Source: JAOUEA01 sp963821925
GTDB taxonomy: Bacteria > Actinomycetota > UBA4738 > HRBIN12
Direction: 5' to 3'
Assembly: GCA_963821925.1 (NCBI GenBank)
Contig: CAWGFO010000010.1
Coordinates: 1 to 64,000 of the forward strand
Length of the DNA: 64,000 bases
In this document: positions 36,259 through 45,310 of the stretch, one piece after another
How positions within the stretch are numbered: the first letter of the stretch is position 1
How the letters are laid out: every line of letters starts with the position of its first letter
Translations under genes and position numbers: made by a program
The notes under the pieces: generated by a model
Databases searched by the model: none
Seen by the model: only the letters and a program-made list of their open reading frames with translations
What the model was told of the DNA's origin: nothing

Positions 36259-36666
36259 TCAGCCGCAGCCGGTCTTCGCGAAGGTCAGGGTCATCGCGCC
36301 CGGTCCAGGCAACGGGACCGATATCGGTCGCGAGGTGTCCGGTACGAAGGACCCGATATCGACGAACCTCGTCGCCGGGCCGTGATCCGCCGTGACGGTG
36401 ATCCGGCCGGTCGCTCGGTCGCACGATCCCGTGTACGTGACGACCGCCGTCAGGCTGTTGCCCTCGCGGCGGACCTTCATCACCTTGAACGCGTGCGGGG
36501 CGAAGAGGGTAGCCCCGGAGTCGGTCATGACGGCCCCGCTCCGTGCGGGCGTCGGTGATCGGTCGATCGAGCGCGGTGGCTCGTGCGCGTTGCCTCCGGT
36601 GCACGATGCCAGCCCGAAGCCCAGGGCGACGAGGATGATGAGCACGAACGGCGATCGACGCGTCAT
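36259..36666 (-). CDS. Small secreted lipoprotein
   Basis: The 135-residue product has a signal peptide with lipobox LASC and a short linker. A compact beta-rich domain follows with two Cys (GSCDRATGRI and the C-terminal KTGCG), likely disulfide bonded. Segments LTAVVTYTGSCDRATGRITV and FVDIGSFVPDTSRPISVPL are typical of small periplasmic or cell-surface beta-sandwiches. The family is unknown. It lies just upstream of, and divergent from, the methyltransferase gene. Confidence 0.65.
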   Translation of the reverse strand: MTRRSPFVLIILVALGFGLASCTGGNAHEPPRSIDRSPTPARSGAVMTDSGATLFAPHAFKVMKVRREGNSLTAVVTYTGSCDRATGRITVTADHGPATRFVDIGSFVPDTSRPISVPLPGPGAMTLTFAKTGCG

Positions 36667-36792
36667 CGGGCTGCCTCGCATCGGGCGCATCGTCGCACGC
36701 GGGCTACCTGATCGCTGGAACGCGGTGGGATGGCGTCGCTCCGCCGGTCGTCCGTACGCTGGGTGCCGACGACCGAGACGGAAGGAGGCCGA

Positions 36793-37584
36793 GTGCCGCC
36801 ACTGGATCGCATCTCGGTGATGCGGCGGCTCGCGGAGGCCGGGTGCGTCGCCCCGGACGCTGAAGCGGACGAGCTGACCCGTGCCGCCGGGGGCGACCCC
36901 GATGTGCTCGAGGATCTGGTAGCTCGGCGCACCGTCGGTGAGCCGATCGCCTGGCTGACGGGCGGGGTCACGTTCGGCGGCGTCCGACTCTCCGTCGCAC
37001 CCGGTGTATACGTGCCGCGACCCCAGACCGAGCCACTCGCGCGCCGAGCGGCGTCGCTCCTCTCTCCGCTGGGTGTGGCCGTGGATCTCTGTACGGGGGC
37101 AGGAGCGATCGCGGCCGTGCTGACCGCGGTCGTGCCGGGCGCCACCGTGCTCGCGACCGAGCTCGACCCGGTCGCGGTTCGATGTGCCCGCGCGAACGGC
37201 GTCGAGGTGTTCGAGGGGTATCTCGACGACCCGCTCCCGGCGGAGGTCGAGCACCGCGTCGACGTGCTGACGGCCGTGGTGCCGTACGTGCCGACAGACG
37301 CGATCCGCCTGCTCCCGCGCGACGTCCGGGTGTTCGAGCCACGGCTCGCGCTGGACGGCGGTGCCGACGGAACGGACCTGTTGGCGGAGGTCGTGCGGAG
37401 AGGTCCGCGTTGGCTGCGTCCAGGTGGGTGGCTGTTGCTGGAGCTGGGCGGTGACCAGGCCGCACCGATCGGACGCCTGCTCGACCGGTTCGGCTTCGAG
37501 GATGTCGACCTCATGGTGGACGAGGACGACGACCCTCGCGCGATCTGCTCCCGGCTCGGCGCGGCGCGCCGACCGCCTCGGTGA
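36793..37584 (+). CDS. PrmC/HemK-like methyltransferase paralogue
   Basis: The GTG start is supported by AAGGAGG four bases upstream. The 263-residue protein has the PrmC layout: helical N-domain, GEPIAWLTGGVTFGGVRLSV, VYVPRPQTEPLARRA, SAM motif DLCTGAGAIAAVL, ATELDPVAVRCAR, and RLALDGGADGTDLLAEVV. It matches the putative N5-glutamine methyltransferase group distinct from true PrmC. The NPPY position reads VVPYVPT, lacking the Asn that holds the substrate amide, so its substrate or activity may differ. Confidence 0.85.
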   Translation: MPPLDRISVMRRLAEAGCVAPDAEADELTRAAGGDPDVLEDLVARRTVGEPIAWLTGGVTFGGVRLSVAPGVYVPRPQTEPLARRAASLLSPLGVAVDLCTGAGAIAAVLTAVVPGATVLATELDPVAVRCARANGVEVFEGYLDDPLPAEVEHRVDVLTAVVPYVPTDAIRLLPRDVRVFEPRLALDGGADGTDLLAEVVRRGPRWLRPGGWLLLELGGDQAAPIGRLLDRFGFEDVDLMVDEDDDPRAICSRLGAARRPPR

Positions 37585-37591
37585 CGTCGAG

Positions 37592-38305
37592 CTACGGCGT
37601 CAGGTCGGCGCAGAGGACCTCGATCGGCACGGACACGTTGGTGCCGGGGGACGGGAACAGCGTGAACGTGAACTGCAGATCCCAGGGACGCGCGAGCGGA
37701 CTCGTGACCCCCGAGCGCGTGTGCATCAGCTGTCCCTGGAGGTAGAAGGTCTCCGAACCCATCGGACCGATCGCGCGGTCGTTCTTGTCGCACGAGAGCA
37801 CGACCGTCGTGGACGTCGGTGAGGTGCCCGAGGGGCTGTCATAGGTGAGGAACCCTGTGCGCGAGTAGAAGCGAAGGACCCCAGGAGCCCCCGGATCGCC
37901 CTTCGGCCCACGCTCGCCCTGGATCCCCTGGTCGCCCTTCGGCCCACGCTCGCCTTGGAGCCCTTGCTCGCCCCCCGGTCCACGGTCGCCCTGCAGTCCC
38001 TGCTCACCCTGCGGCCCGTGCTCACCCTGCGGCCCGCGCTCACCCTGCGGTCCCTGCTCCCCCTGCGGCCCTTGGGGACCCTGAGGCCCGACCGGCCCGG
38101 TCTCGTTCCACTGGACCAGCACGCTTCCCCCGGTGCAGGTCGGGGTCTCGTTCACCGACAGGGTGCCGAGGATCACCTTCCCGTTCTTCGCGCAGGCGGC
38201 GAAGAGGTCGCCGTCGGTGCCCGCCCAGGCGAACCCCCCGGCGACGAACGAGGCCGTGATGGCTGATGAGGCGAGGCCGATCGCGATGGCCCGGCGGACT
38301 GTCAT
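37592..38305 (-). CDS. Secreted collagen-like repeat protein
   Basis: GGAGG precedes the ATG. The protein has a signal peptide (IAIGLASSAITASFVAGGFAWA), a small N-domain with two Cys (AACAKNGKVILGTL, TPTCTGG), 24 consecutive Gly-X-Y triplets at 70-142 and a beta-rich C-domain of about 95 residues (residues 143-237) with two Cys. Triplets are mostly GPQ, GEQ, GER and GPK, so trimeric collagen-like helix formation is likely. Such proteins are usually surface or spore-surface filaments. No sortase or lipobox anchor is visible. Confidence 0.85.
   Translation of the reverse strand: MTVRRAIAIGLASSAITASFVAGGFAWAGTDGDLFAACAKNGKVILGTLSVNETPTCTGGSVLVQWNETGPVGPQGPQGPQGEQGPQGERGPQGEHGPQGEQGLQGDRGPGGEQGLQGERGPKGDQGIQGERGPKGDPGAPGVLRFYSRTGFLTYDSPSGTSPTSTTVVLSCDKNDRAIGPMGSETFYLQGQLMHTRSGVTSPLARPWDLQFTFTLFPSPGTNVSVPIEVLCADLTP
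37880..38098 (-). repeat. Collagen-type Gly-X-Y coding repeat
   Basis: Nine-base units encoding Gly-Pro-Gln, Gly-Glu-Gln and related triplets run for 24 triplets. The near-identical DNA units make copy number prone to change by slippage or misassembly. Confidence 0.9.
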
Positions 38306-38478
38306 GGAACCCTCCTCGGGGAAGTGTTTCGGTTGGCGTCGTACCCACAGAGAATCGGCAGATAGCGGTAGGTTCCTGCAGCGACCTCCGGCCAGTTCGT
38401 GGGTCGGCCGAGTGACCGAGCACCGCGGGGGCGAGGGGGAGGCCGTTCCCATCGCTCGGGCGTTTGCTAGCATCGTCG

Positions 38479-38552
38479 TGCGGGGTGGAGCAGTCCGGTA
38501 GCTCGCTGGGCTCATAACCCAGAGGTCACAGGTTCAAATCCTGTCCCCGCGA
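38479..38552 (+). tRNA. tRNA-fMet (CAT), initiator
   Basis: The 74-base gene folds as a cloverleaf: acceptor TGCGGGG with CCCCGCG, D arm GAGC...GCTC, anticodon arm CTGGG-CTCATAA-CCCAG, and T arm ACAGG-TTCAAAT-CCTGT. The anticodon is CAT. Three consecutive G-C pairs at the base of the anticodon loop and a weak 1:72 pair (T-G) are initiator hallmarks. CCA is not encoded. TAGCAT at 38468-38473 may be the -10 element. Confidence 0.97.
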
Positions 38553-38758
38553 CGAAGGAACGCGCAGAAGGGGTCTCGGGGAACCGGGGCCCCTTCGGCG
38601 TTCGGCCCGGAGAGGAGCGAGCGAGGGCGTGCGCTTCGCCGCCCAACGGACGAAGCCCGGCGTCCTGCTTCGGCTCCGCGCCGAGGATCCTCGCGTGTGG
38701 GACCTGTCCGGGATCCTCCCGTCGTAGGCCTCGGCGCCCCACCCGTTAGACTCGCGCC

Positions 38759-40111
38759 ATGCGCCGCTTCCCCCGAGCTCTCGCATCCCTCGTCGCGCTG
38801 GCCACGGCGCTCGCCCTCGCCCCGTCGCTCCCGGCCTCGGCGGCCCCGACGATGCGGAATCCCGGCGACCCCCACTACGGGACCGAACTCTCGACGGGTG
38901 GCCAAGGGCACGTGTGGCTCGGCACCCACCGCATCGCCTTCACGAACCTGGAGCCCGGCCCGCTGGCCACGATCTATCTTCGGCTGTGGTCGAACGGCGT
39001 GCTCGGGTGCGCGGCGGGCTCGATCCTGATCTCGAACCTGCAGGGCGGGACGATCTCCGCCACGACTCAGCGCTGCACGGCGGTCGAGATCACGCTCGAC
39101 GCGCCGCTCGCGCCGGGAGCGCGGACCTCGATCTCGATGGACCTGCGGATCGAGGTGCCGGCGGAGAACGATCGGTTCGGTTTCCACAAGGGTCTGGCGC
39201 TGATCGGCACCGCCCTGCCGACGCTCGCGATCCACGACGACGGCGGCTGGCACCTCGACCCGTTCGCCGACCTGGGGGAGAGCTTCTATTCGATCGTCGG
39301 TTCGTACCGGGTGACCCTGGAGACGCCGCGAGCGCTCGACACGCCGACCACCGGCGTCCTGGTCGACCGTCAGGGCGCAGGTCCCGGCCGCGAGTCGCGC
39401 ACGTACGCGGCCCGTGATGTGCGCGACTTCGCGTGGGCCGCGGCCCGCCTGACGACCATCACCGCGCGCTCGGGCGCCACCCGCGTCGTGGTCTCGTATC
39501 AGCCGGACGCCGTCACGCGCCGCAGGGCCGAGGCGCGCCTCCGCGATGCGGTCGACTCGATGGACACGTTCTCGGCGGCGTTCGGGACGTACCCGTACCG
39601 CGAGATGGATGTCGTCCTCGCGGGGTTCGCGTCGTTCGGCGGGATGGAGTACCCGACGGTGATCTTCACGAACCCGGCTCGGCTCACCGTCTCGCACGAG
39701 CTCGCGCACCAGTGGTGGTACGGGATCGTGGGCGACGACGAGTACACCGAGCCCTGGCTGGACGAGTCGTTCGCGACCTGGTCGCAGTACCTGCCCTTCG
39801 GCCCCTGGCGCGCCTGCAAGAGGTACACGTTCCCCGGCTCGGGAGCGCGGATCACGAACGACATGGGGTACTGGGGCGCGCACCCCGGCGAGTACGGCAC
39901 GATCTACGGTGGGGGCGGCTGTCTGCTCGCGAACCTCGCACACCGCTTCGGCCTGCATCGCTTCACCGCGATCCTCCGTTCCCATGCGCGCGCACACTGG
40001 CTGGGGGTCGCCCGTACCGCGGGATTCAAGGCCCGGATCGAGGCGGCGGCCGCGAAGCGTCTGCCCGATCTCGACATGGCCGCGTATTGGTCGACCTGGC
40101 GCGTGGACTGA
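38759..40111 (+). CDS. Secreted M1-family metallopeptidase
   Basis: The 450-residue protein has a signal peptide (LVALATALALAPSLPASAAP), an N-terminal beta domain and an M1 catalytic domain. HELAH at 313-317 is followed by Glu336 in WLDESFA, giving the HExxH-E zinc site, and GGMEYP (294-299) stands where aminopeptidases have GAMEN. The C-terminal helical domain is short. The Cys-rich segment GPWRACKRYTFPG is unusual. It probably acts outside the membrane as an aminopeptidase-like enzyme. Confidence 0.92.
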   Translation: MRRFPRALASLVALATALALAPSLPASAAPTMRNPGDPHYGTELSTGGQGHVWLGTHRIAFTNLEPGPLATIYLRLWSNGVLGCAAGSILISNLQGGTISATTQRCTAVEITLDAPLAPGARTSISMDLRIEVPAENDRFGFHKGLALIGTALPTLAIHDDGGWHLDPFADLGESFYSIVGSYRVTLETPRALDTPTTGVLVDRQGAGPGRESRTYAARDVRDFAWAAARLTTITARSGATRVVVSYQPDAVTRRRAEARLRDAVDSMDTFSAAFGTYPYREMDVVLAGFASFGGMEYPTVIFTNPARLTVSHELAHQWWYGIVGDDEYTEPWLDESFATWSQYLPFGPWRACKRYTFPGSGARITNDMGYWGAHPGEYGTIYGGGGCLLANLAHRFGLHRFTAILRSHARAHWLGVARTAGFKARIEAAAAKRLPDLDMAAYWSTWRVD

Positions 40112-40167
40112 CCGGCGCCGCGCCGGACTAGAATCGGCAACGCCGACCACCGAAGGAGAGAGACCCC

Positions 40168-40590
40168 GTGTCGACCAAGGAAGTCGTGACACGCCTGGCG
40201 AAGGTGCCGCTGTTCTCGGGCTGCAGCCAGAAGGACCTGCAGACGATCGCGCGGGTGGTCAAGGACATCGATCACGAGGATGGAACCGTGATCGCGCGCG
40301 AAGGCGAGCCCGGGATCGGTCTGTTCGTGATCGCCGACGGGACGGCCGAGGTCACGATCGGCGGCTCGAAGAAGGCCTCCCTCGGCCCCGGCGACTTCTT
40401 CGGCGAGATCGCGCTCCTCGACGGCGGGCCCCGTACGGCGACGGTGACGGCCACGAGCGACGTGAAGCTCCTGGGCCTCACCGAGTGGGTGTTCCGCGGG
40501 TTGATGCAGGAGCATCCGACGATCGCGGTGAAGACCCTGCAGGCGATGGCGGGCCGCCTCCGCAACGCCACGAAGAGCGCCACCTCCTAG
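40168..40590 (+). CDS. Cyclic nucleotide-binding domain protein
   Basis: The 140-residue protein is almost only a CNB domain: VPLFSGCSQKDLQTIARVVK, EDGTVIAREGEPGIGLFVIADGTAEV and the phosphate-binding cassette FFGEIALLDGGPRTATVTA, with the conserved Glu and Arg intact. No DNA-binding or catalytic domain is attached. GAAGGAGAGAGA precedes the GTG start. It may sense cyclic nucleotides made by cyclases such as the one at 10940; that link is inference. Confidence 0.9.
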   Translation: MSTKEVVTRLAKVPLFSGCSQKDLQTIARVVKDIDHEDGTVIAREGEPGIGLFVIADGTAEVTIGGSKKASLGPGDFFGEIALLDGGPRTATVTATSDVKLLGLTEWVFRGLMQEHPTIAVKTLQAMAGRLRNATKSATS

Positions 40591-40599
40591 CGCGCGCAA

Positions 40600-40615
40600 C
40601 GTTTCGCCCGAAACG
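40600..40615. repeat. 16-bp palindrome CGTTTCG-CC-CGAAACG
   Basis: A perfect 7-bp inverted repeat with a two-base spacer lies between the CNB gene stop and the next start. There is no T-tract, so it could be an operator for the downstream gene or a weak transcript end. Confidence 0.4.
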
Positions 40616-40630
40616 GGGGACGATGTCGTG

Positions 40631-41597
40631 ATGCATGCCGCCCCCGAGCCCGACGCGCACGCACGCGACCTCGCCGAGCGGCGGGCCGACGCCCGAGCCG
40701 CGAAGGACTTCGCCACGGCCGACGCGCTCCGCGACGAGCTCGCCGCCGAGGGCTGGACGGTCGTGGATGAGCCGGAGGGCTGGCATCTCGAGCCCCTGGC
40801 ACCCGTCGAGCCGGATCGGCCCGGGCCGCTCGCCGCAGGCGAGGTTCCCTCGATCCTCGATCAGCCCGCCACCGCGGACGTGTCGGCCCACTGGGTCTGC
40901 GAGGGATGGCCCGATGACATCGCCCGCGCGGTGGCCTCCTTCCGGGCGAACGCGGGGTCGCGCGACGTCCGGTACGTCGTCGCCGACGTCACGGACCAGC
41001 CCGACGGGGCCTTCGGCGACGGACGTCGAGGTGCTGCGGCTCGAGGCCGGCACCGGCTGGGGCGCGGCCAGGAACGCGGGCCTCAAGCGCACGGCAGGCC
41101 GGCTCGCGTTCGTGCTGGACGGCTCGATCGAGGCGGCCGGCGACGTCTTCGGTCCGCTCGAGGCGGCGCTCGACGATCCGACCGCCGGCATCGTGGGGCC
41201 GTTCGGCATCGTCACGCAGGACCTGCGTCAGTTCGACGAGCAGCCGGCGCCGGGACCGTGCGACGCCGTCGAGGGGTACTTCATGGCGTTACGTCGGGAC
41301 ACGCTGGTGGCGGCGGGGCTCTTCGACGAGAAGTTCAAGTGGTACCGGACCGCCGACATCGAGTTCTCGTTCCGCGTGAAGGACCTCGGGCTGGCCGCGC
41401 GCGTCGTGGAGGTGCCCGTGATCAAGCACGAGCACCGGATGTGGTTCGAGACGGACCCGGCCACGCGGGCGAAGTGGTCGAAGCGGAACTACTACCGGTT
41501 CCTGGACCGGTGGCGCGACCGCTGGGATCTGGTGCTGGATCCGCATCCCCCGGAGCGGCACGACCACGGGCCGGACCACGACCACGACACACCGTGA
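40631..41597 (+). CDS. Glycosyltransferase family 2 with CysRS-like N-terminal tail, one frameshift
   Basis: Residues 1-60 or so (ARDLAERRADARAAKDFATA, DALRDELAAEGWTVVDEPEG) match the C-terminal helical tail of cysteinyl-tRNA synthetases. The rest is a GT-A glycosyltransferase: VEVLRLEAGTGWGAARNAGL, LAFVLDGSIEAAGDVFGPLE, GYFMALRRDTLVAAGLFDEKF, YRTADIEFSFRVKDLGLAARV and HEHRMWFE. One indel near 41,025 joins the halves. The usual DxD reads LDGS. The His-rich C-terminus (HDHGPDHDHDTP) could bind metal. The acceptor and sugar are unknown. GTG 40628 is an alternative start. Confidence 0.78.
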
Positions 41598-41621
41598 ACC
41601 GCGGGCCCCGGCCCGCCGCTG

Positions 41622-43664
41622 TCAGTCGACGGTCGGGAGCGGCGGCGCCGGCGGCAGGGTGATCCGCGACGGCGTCTCGCGTGAGGTCTGCGGCTTGGGT
41701 GGCTCGGGGTGTTTCGCCACGGCCGCCGCGACGCGGCGTTCCTCGGCCTCCTCCTGCTGACGGACGACCTCGGCGGGGTCGGGGATCGCCTTCGCGCCCG
41801 ACGCGTACGCCAGGAGGTCGGCGCCGTCGATCGTCTCGGTCACGAGCAGGAGCTTCGACAGGCGATCGAGCAGGTCGCGGTGCTCCAACAGGAGCCGCTG
41901 GGCGTGGTCGTGCGCCTCGCCCAGGAGCCGCGAGACCTCCTCGTCGATCTTCTCGGCGGTGGCGCCGGAGATGCGCGGCCCGCCACCGAAGAACGCGTTC
42001 GGGTCGTCGTGTCCGAGGGAGAGCGGCCCGACCTTCTCGCTCATGCCGTACTCGGCGACCATCGCGCGCGCGATCTGCGTCGCCTTCTCGAGATCGTTCT
42101 GGGCGCCCGTGGAGATCTCGCTGAACACGACCTCCTCGGCGACGCGGCCGCCCATAGCGAACGCGAGCATGTCGTTCAGTTCGGGCTCGGTGGCGAGGTA
42201 GCGGTCCTCGAGCGGCCGGGTCATCGTCAGGCCGAGCGCCGCCGTGCCGCGCGGGATGATCGTGATCCGGTGCACGGGGTCGAGGTTCTCGCAGTAGTGC
42301 GCGACCAGCGCATGGCCCATCTCGTGGAACGCGACCCGGGTCTTCTCCTTCTCGCTCATCACCCGCGACTTGCGCTCGAGTCCCATCGACGCACGGTCGA
42401 TCGCCTCCTCGAGCTCGTCCTCGGAGACGGAGTTCTTCTCGCGGCGCGCGGCGAGGAGTGCCGCCTCGTTCACGACGTTCTCGAGGTCGGCGCCGGTGAA
42501 GCCCGGCGTGCGCGCCGCGATCGTGTGCAGGTCGACGTCGGTGCCGAGCGCCACACCGCGGGCGTGCACGCGCAGGATCTCCTCGCGACCCTTCAGGTCG
42601 GGGCGGTCCACGACGACCTGTCGGTCGAAGCGCCCGGGCCGCACGAGGGCGGGGTCGAGCACGTCGGGCCGGTTCGTCGCGGCCATGATGATCACGCCCT
42701 TGCTGGCGTCGAAGCCGTCCATCTCGACCAGCAGCTGGTTCAGCGTTTGCTCGCGCTCGTCGTGCGCACCGAACCCCGCGCCGCTCACGCCGGCGCGTCC
42801 CTTGCCGATCGTGTCGATCTCATCCAGGAAGACCAGCGCCGGCGCCTTCTCCTTGGCCTGTTGGAACAGCTCGCGGACACGCGCGGCGCCCAAGCCCACG
42901 AACATCTCGACGAATTCCGAGCCGCTCATGAAGAAGAAGGGGACGTTCGCCTCACCAGCGACCGCGCGCGCGAGCAGGGTCTTGCCGCACCCGGGGGGCC
43001 CCAGCAGCAGCACGCCCTTGGGGATGCGCCCGCCGAGGCGCTGGTACTTCTTCGGGTTCGAGAGGAACTCGACGATCTCGCGGAGCTCGTCCTTGGCCTC
43101 GTCCACACCGGCGACGTCGGCGAAGGTGGTCTTCATCTCCTTGCGGTCGTAGATCTTGACCTTGTTCTTGCCCATGTTCAGCGGGCCGGCGCCCGCGGCG
43201 CCCACGCGGCGGAACACGAACCAGTAGACGAGCCCCATGATCAGCACGAAGGGCAGGATGTTCAGGATCAGCTGCAGGAAGACGCTCGGCTGCTGGAACT
43301 CGTAGTTCACGTTGTTCGTGTCGAGGAACTCCGTGAACGCCTGGTCCACCTGGAAGTTGGTGGACAGGGTGGCCGAGAACTTCTGGTCCTCCCCCTGATC
43401 GTTCACGAGAGTGCCCGAGATCGTCGTGTCAGAGATCGAGACCGTGGTGTTCTCGGCGATCTTGCCGTCCTGGACCGTCGTCACGAACTCGGAGTAGGAG
43501 ATCGACTCGGTGTTCGCGCTCGTGAGCCAGCCGTTGAACAGGAACAGGCCGACCAGGAGCAGCGGGACGATGAGCCAGGGCATCAGGCGGGAACGAGGCA
43601 TGTTCGGGCCGCCGCCGCCGTTGTCGCCGCCGCCGCGCCGTCCGAGGGGATCGTTATCGGGCAT
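41622..43664 (-). CDS. ftsH: ATP-dependent zinc metalloprotease FtsH
   Basis: The 680-residue protein has a Gly/Asn-rich cytoplasmic N-terminus, transmembrane helices at about 28-45 and 128-151 flanking the external domain, and an AAA+ module: Walker A GPPGCGKT at 222-229, pore loop FVEMFVGLGAARVR, Walker B VFLDEID and second region RPGRFDRQV. The M41 protease site is HEMGH at 447-451. It degrades membrane and short-lived proteins. The C-terminal tail is Glu/Pro-rich. It is divergent from the molybdenum oxidoreductase gene. Confidence 0.97.
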   Translation of the reverse strand: MPDNDPLGRRGGGDNGGGGPNMPRSRLMPWLIVPLLLVGLFLFNGWLTSANTESISYSEFVTTVQDGKIAENTTVSISDTTISGTLVNDQGEDQKFSATLSTNFQVDQAFTEFLDTNNVNYEFQQPSVFLQLILNILPFVLIMGLVYWFVFRRVGAAGAGPLNMGKNKVKIYDRKEMKTTFADVAGVDEAKDELREIVEFLSNPKKYQRLGGRIPKGVLLLGPPGCGKTLLARAVAGEANVPFFFMSGSEFVEMFVGLGAARVRELFQQAKEKAPALVFLDEIDTIGKGRAGVSGAGFGAHDEREQTLNQLLVEMDGFDASKGVIIMAATNRPDVLDPALVRPGRFDRQVVVDRPDLKGREEILRVHARGVALGTDVDLHTIAARTPGFTGADLENVVNEAALLAARREKNSVSEDELEEAIDRASMGLERKSRVMSEKEKTRVAFHEMGHALVAHYCENLDPVHRITIIPRGTAALGLTMTRPLEDRYLATEPELNDMLAFAMGGRVAEEVVFSEISTGAQNDLEKATQIARAMVAEYGMSEKVGPLSLGHDDPNAFFGGGPRISGATAEKIDEEVSRLLGEAHDHAQRLLLEHRDLLDRLSKLLLVTETIDGADLLAYASGAKAIPDPAEVVRQQEEAEERRVAAAVAKHPEPPKPQTSRETPSRITLPPAPPLPTVD

Positions 43665-43782
43665 GTCACCAATCTTCCCACCCCTTCCCCCGTATGACAG
43701 GACCGGCGCGCCATCGCGACGGAACGTTCACACGGGGCCGCCCGAGGCGAACCGTTCGCGCAACCCCCCGTATCGTGGGCGG

Positions 43783-45306
43783 GTGGACGTCGATCGGCGC
43801 GTCGCGGCGAGGGCCGCCTCCCTGTGGGGCCTCGCGGTCGGCGTGGCCGCAACGGGAGTGGTCGCGTCGCTCTGGTCGAGGTTCCCGTTCCCGCCCATCC
43901 AGGTCGCCGAGCGCGTGGCGAACCTCACGCCCGGCGGGGTGGCGACGTTCTTCATCGACCTGCTCCATCACCTGGCGCTTCCGCTCGTGGTGCTCCTCGT
44001 GGGTGCCGGGCTGGTGGCGATCACGCTCGGTCTGGCGGGCCTGTTGCCACGGCTCGCGGAGCGGATCGGCGCCGTCGCGGCCGGCCTGGTGCTCTCGCTC
44101 CCCGCGTACCTCGCGGCGCTCGCCGCGTTCGACCCGTCCTCGGTGACGACCGGACGCTCCGCGTATGCCCTCGCGCTGGCAGGGTGCGCCGCCGCCGGGG
44201 GGGTCGCGGCAGGGCTCGCGTACGCGCAGCTGATCCGGCCGCCCTCGGGCACGCCCGCGGCGCGACCCGACGACCCGTCCCGGCGGGTCCTGCTCCGCGC
44301 CGGTGTCGTGGGTGGGCTCGGCGTCGCCGTCGGGTGGCTCGATCTCGGGCGCGCGCTCTTCGTGGGCGGCGGCGACCCCCATCGCCCGCTCGACGTCGCG
44401 ACGGTCGCGCGGTCGGCCGGGCCGGCGCGCCCGGCGCCGGCGTTCGCGGTGCCGGGGCTGGCCCCTCTGGTCACACCGATCGACGACTTCTACACGGTCG
44501 ACGAAGAGATCGTGGATCCGTCCGTCGATGCGGGCGCGTGGCGGCTCCGGGTCGATGGGGCGATCGACACGCCCTTCGAGCTCACTTACGACGAGCTGCT
44601 GGCTCTTCCGCAGACCGAGCAGCACGCCACGCTCGAATGCATCTCGAACCCGGTGGGCGGCGACCTGATCTCGACGGCCACGTGGACCGGCGTCCCGGTG
44701 GCGGCGCTGCTCGAGCGAGCGGGCGTGCGCGCGGGGGCGGTCGAAGTGGTCTTCCGCGCGATCGGCGGGTACAGCGACTCGCTGCCGATCGCGGACGCAT
44801 CGCGTCCCGTGACGATCGTCGCGGTCGGCATGAACGGCCTCGCGCTCCCTCGCGCGCACGGCTACCCTGCCCGGCTGCTCGCCCCCGGGTACTTCGGCAT
44901 GAAGCAGCCCAAGTGGCTCGAGCACCTCGAGGTCGTGACGACGCCCTACCAGGGGTACTGGGAGCAGCGCGGGTGGGTGAAGGCGGCCGTCGTGCGCACG
45001 ATGTCGCGGGTCGACGGGTACGGCGAGGTGGGCGGAGGCACGTTCGTGGCCGGGGTCGCGTTCGCGGGGGACCGCGGGATCTCGCGCGTCGAGGTGTCGC
45101 TCGACGACGGCGCGACCTGGGCAGACGCCGAGCTCGAACGGCCGCTCTCGGGTCTCACCTGGCGGCGGTGGCGCCTGCCGTTCGACCCCGGCACGGACCC
45201 GGTGGTCGTCGTGCGGGCCACCGATGGCGAGGGCGTCGTGCAACCCGCGGAGCCCATGGACCCCCACCCGAGCGGAGCGACCGGGCTCGACCGCGTTACG
45301 CTGTAA
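43783..45306 (+). CDS. Polytopic molybdopterin-dependent (sulfite oxidase-like) oxidoreductase
   Basis: The N-terminal 190 or so residues hold about five hydrophobic segments, the last preceded by a twin-arginine-like motif (SRRVLLRAGVVGGLGV, about 167-182). The C-terminal region is a sulfite-oxidase-family Moco domain, with the metal-ligand Cys286 in HATLECISNPVGGDLISTATW, GYSDSLPIADA, LLAPGYFGMKQPKWL, and an Ig-like dimerisation domain (ISRVEVSLDDGATWADAEL). The layout suggests Sec insertion of the first helices and Tat export of the cofactor domain. The substrate is unknown. Confidence 0.9.
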   Translation: MDVDRRVAARAASLWGLAVGVAATGVVASLWSRFPFPPIQVAERVANLTPGGVATFFIDLLHHLALPLVVLLVGAGLVAITLGLAGLLPRLAERIGAVAAGLVLSLPAYLAALAAFDPSSVTTGRSAYALALAGCAAAGGVAAGLAYAQLIRPPSGTPAARPDDPSRRVLLRAGVVGGLGVAVGWLDLGRALFVGGGDPHRPLDVATVARSAGPARPAPAFAVPGLAPLVTPIDDFYTVDEEIVDPSVDAGAWRLRVDGAIDTPFELTYDELLALPQTEQHATLECISNPVGGDLISTATWTGVPVAALLERAGVRAGAVEVVFRAIGGYSDSLPIADASRPVTIVAVGMNGLALPRAHGYPARLLAPGYFGMKQPKWLEHLEVVTTPYQGYWEQRGWVKAAVVRTMSRVDGYGEVGGGTFVAGVAFAGDRGISRVEVSLDDGATWADAELERPLSGLTWRRWRLPFDPGTDPVVVVRATDGEGVVQPAEPMDPHPSGATGLDRVTL

Positions 45307-45310
45307 GTCC

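Noticed and set aside
37880..38098. Regularly spaced repeats resembling a CRISPR array
   Set aside because: The period is nine bases, in frame with Gly-X-Y codons, with no unique spacers and no cas genes. It is a collagen-coding repeat.
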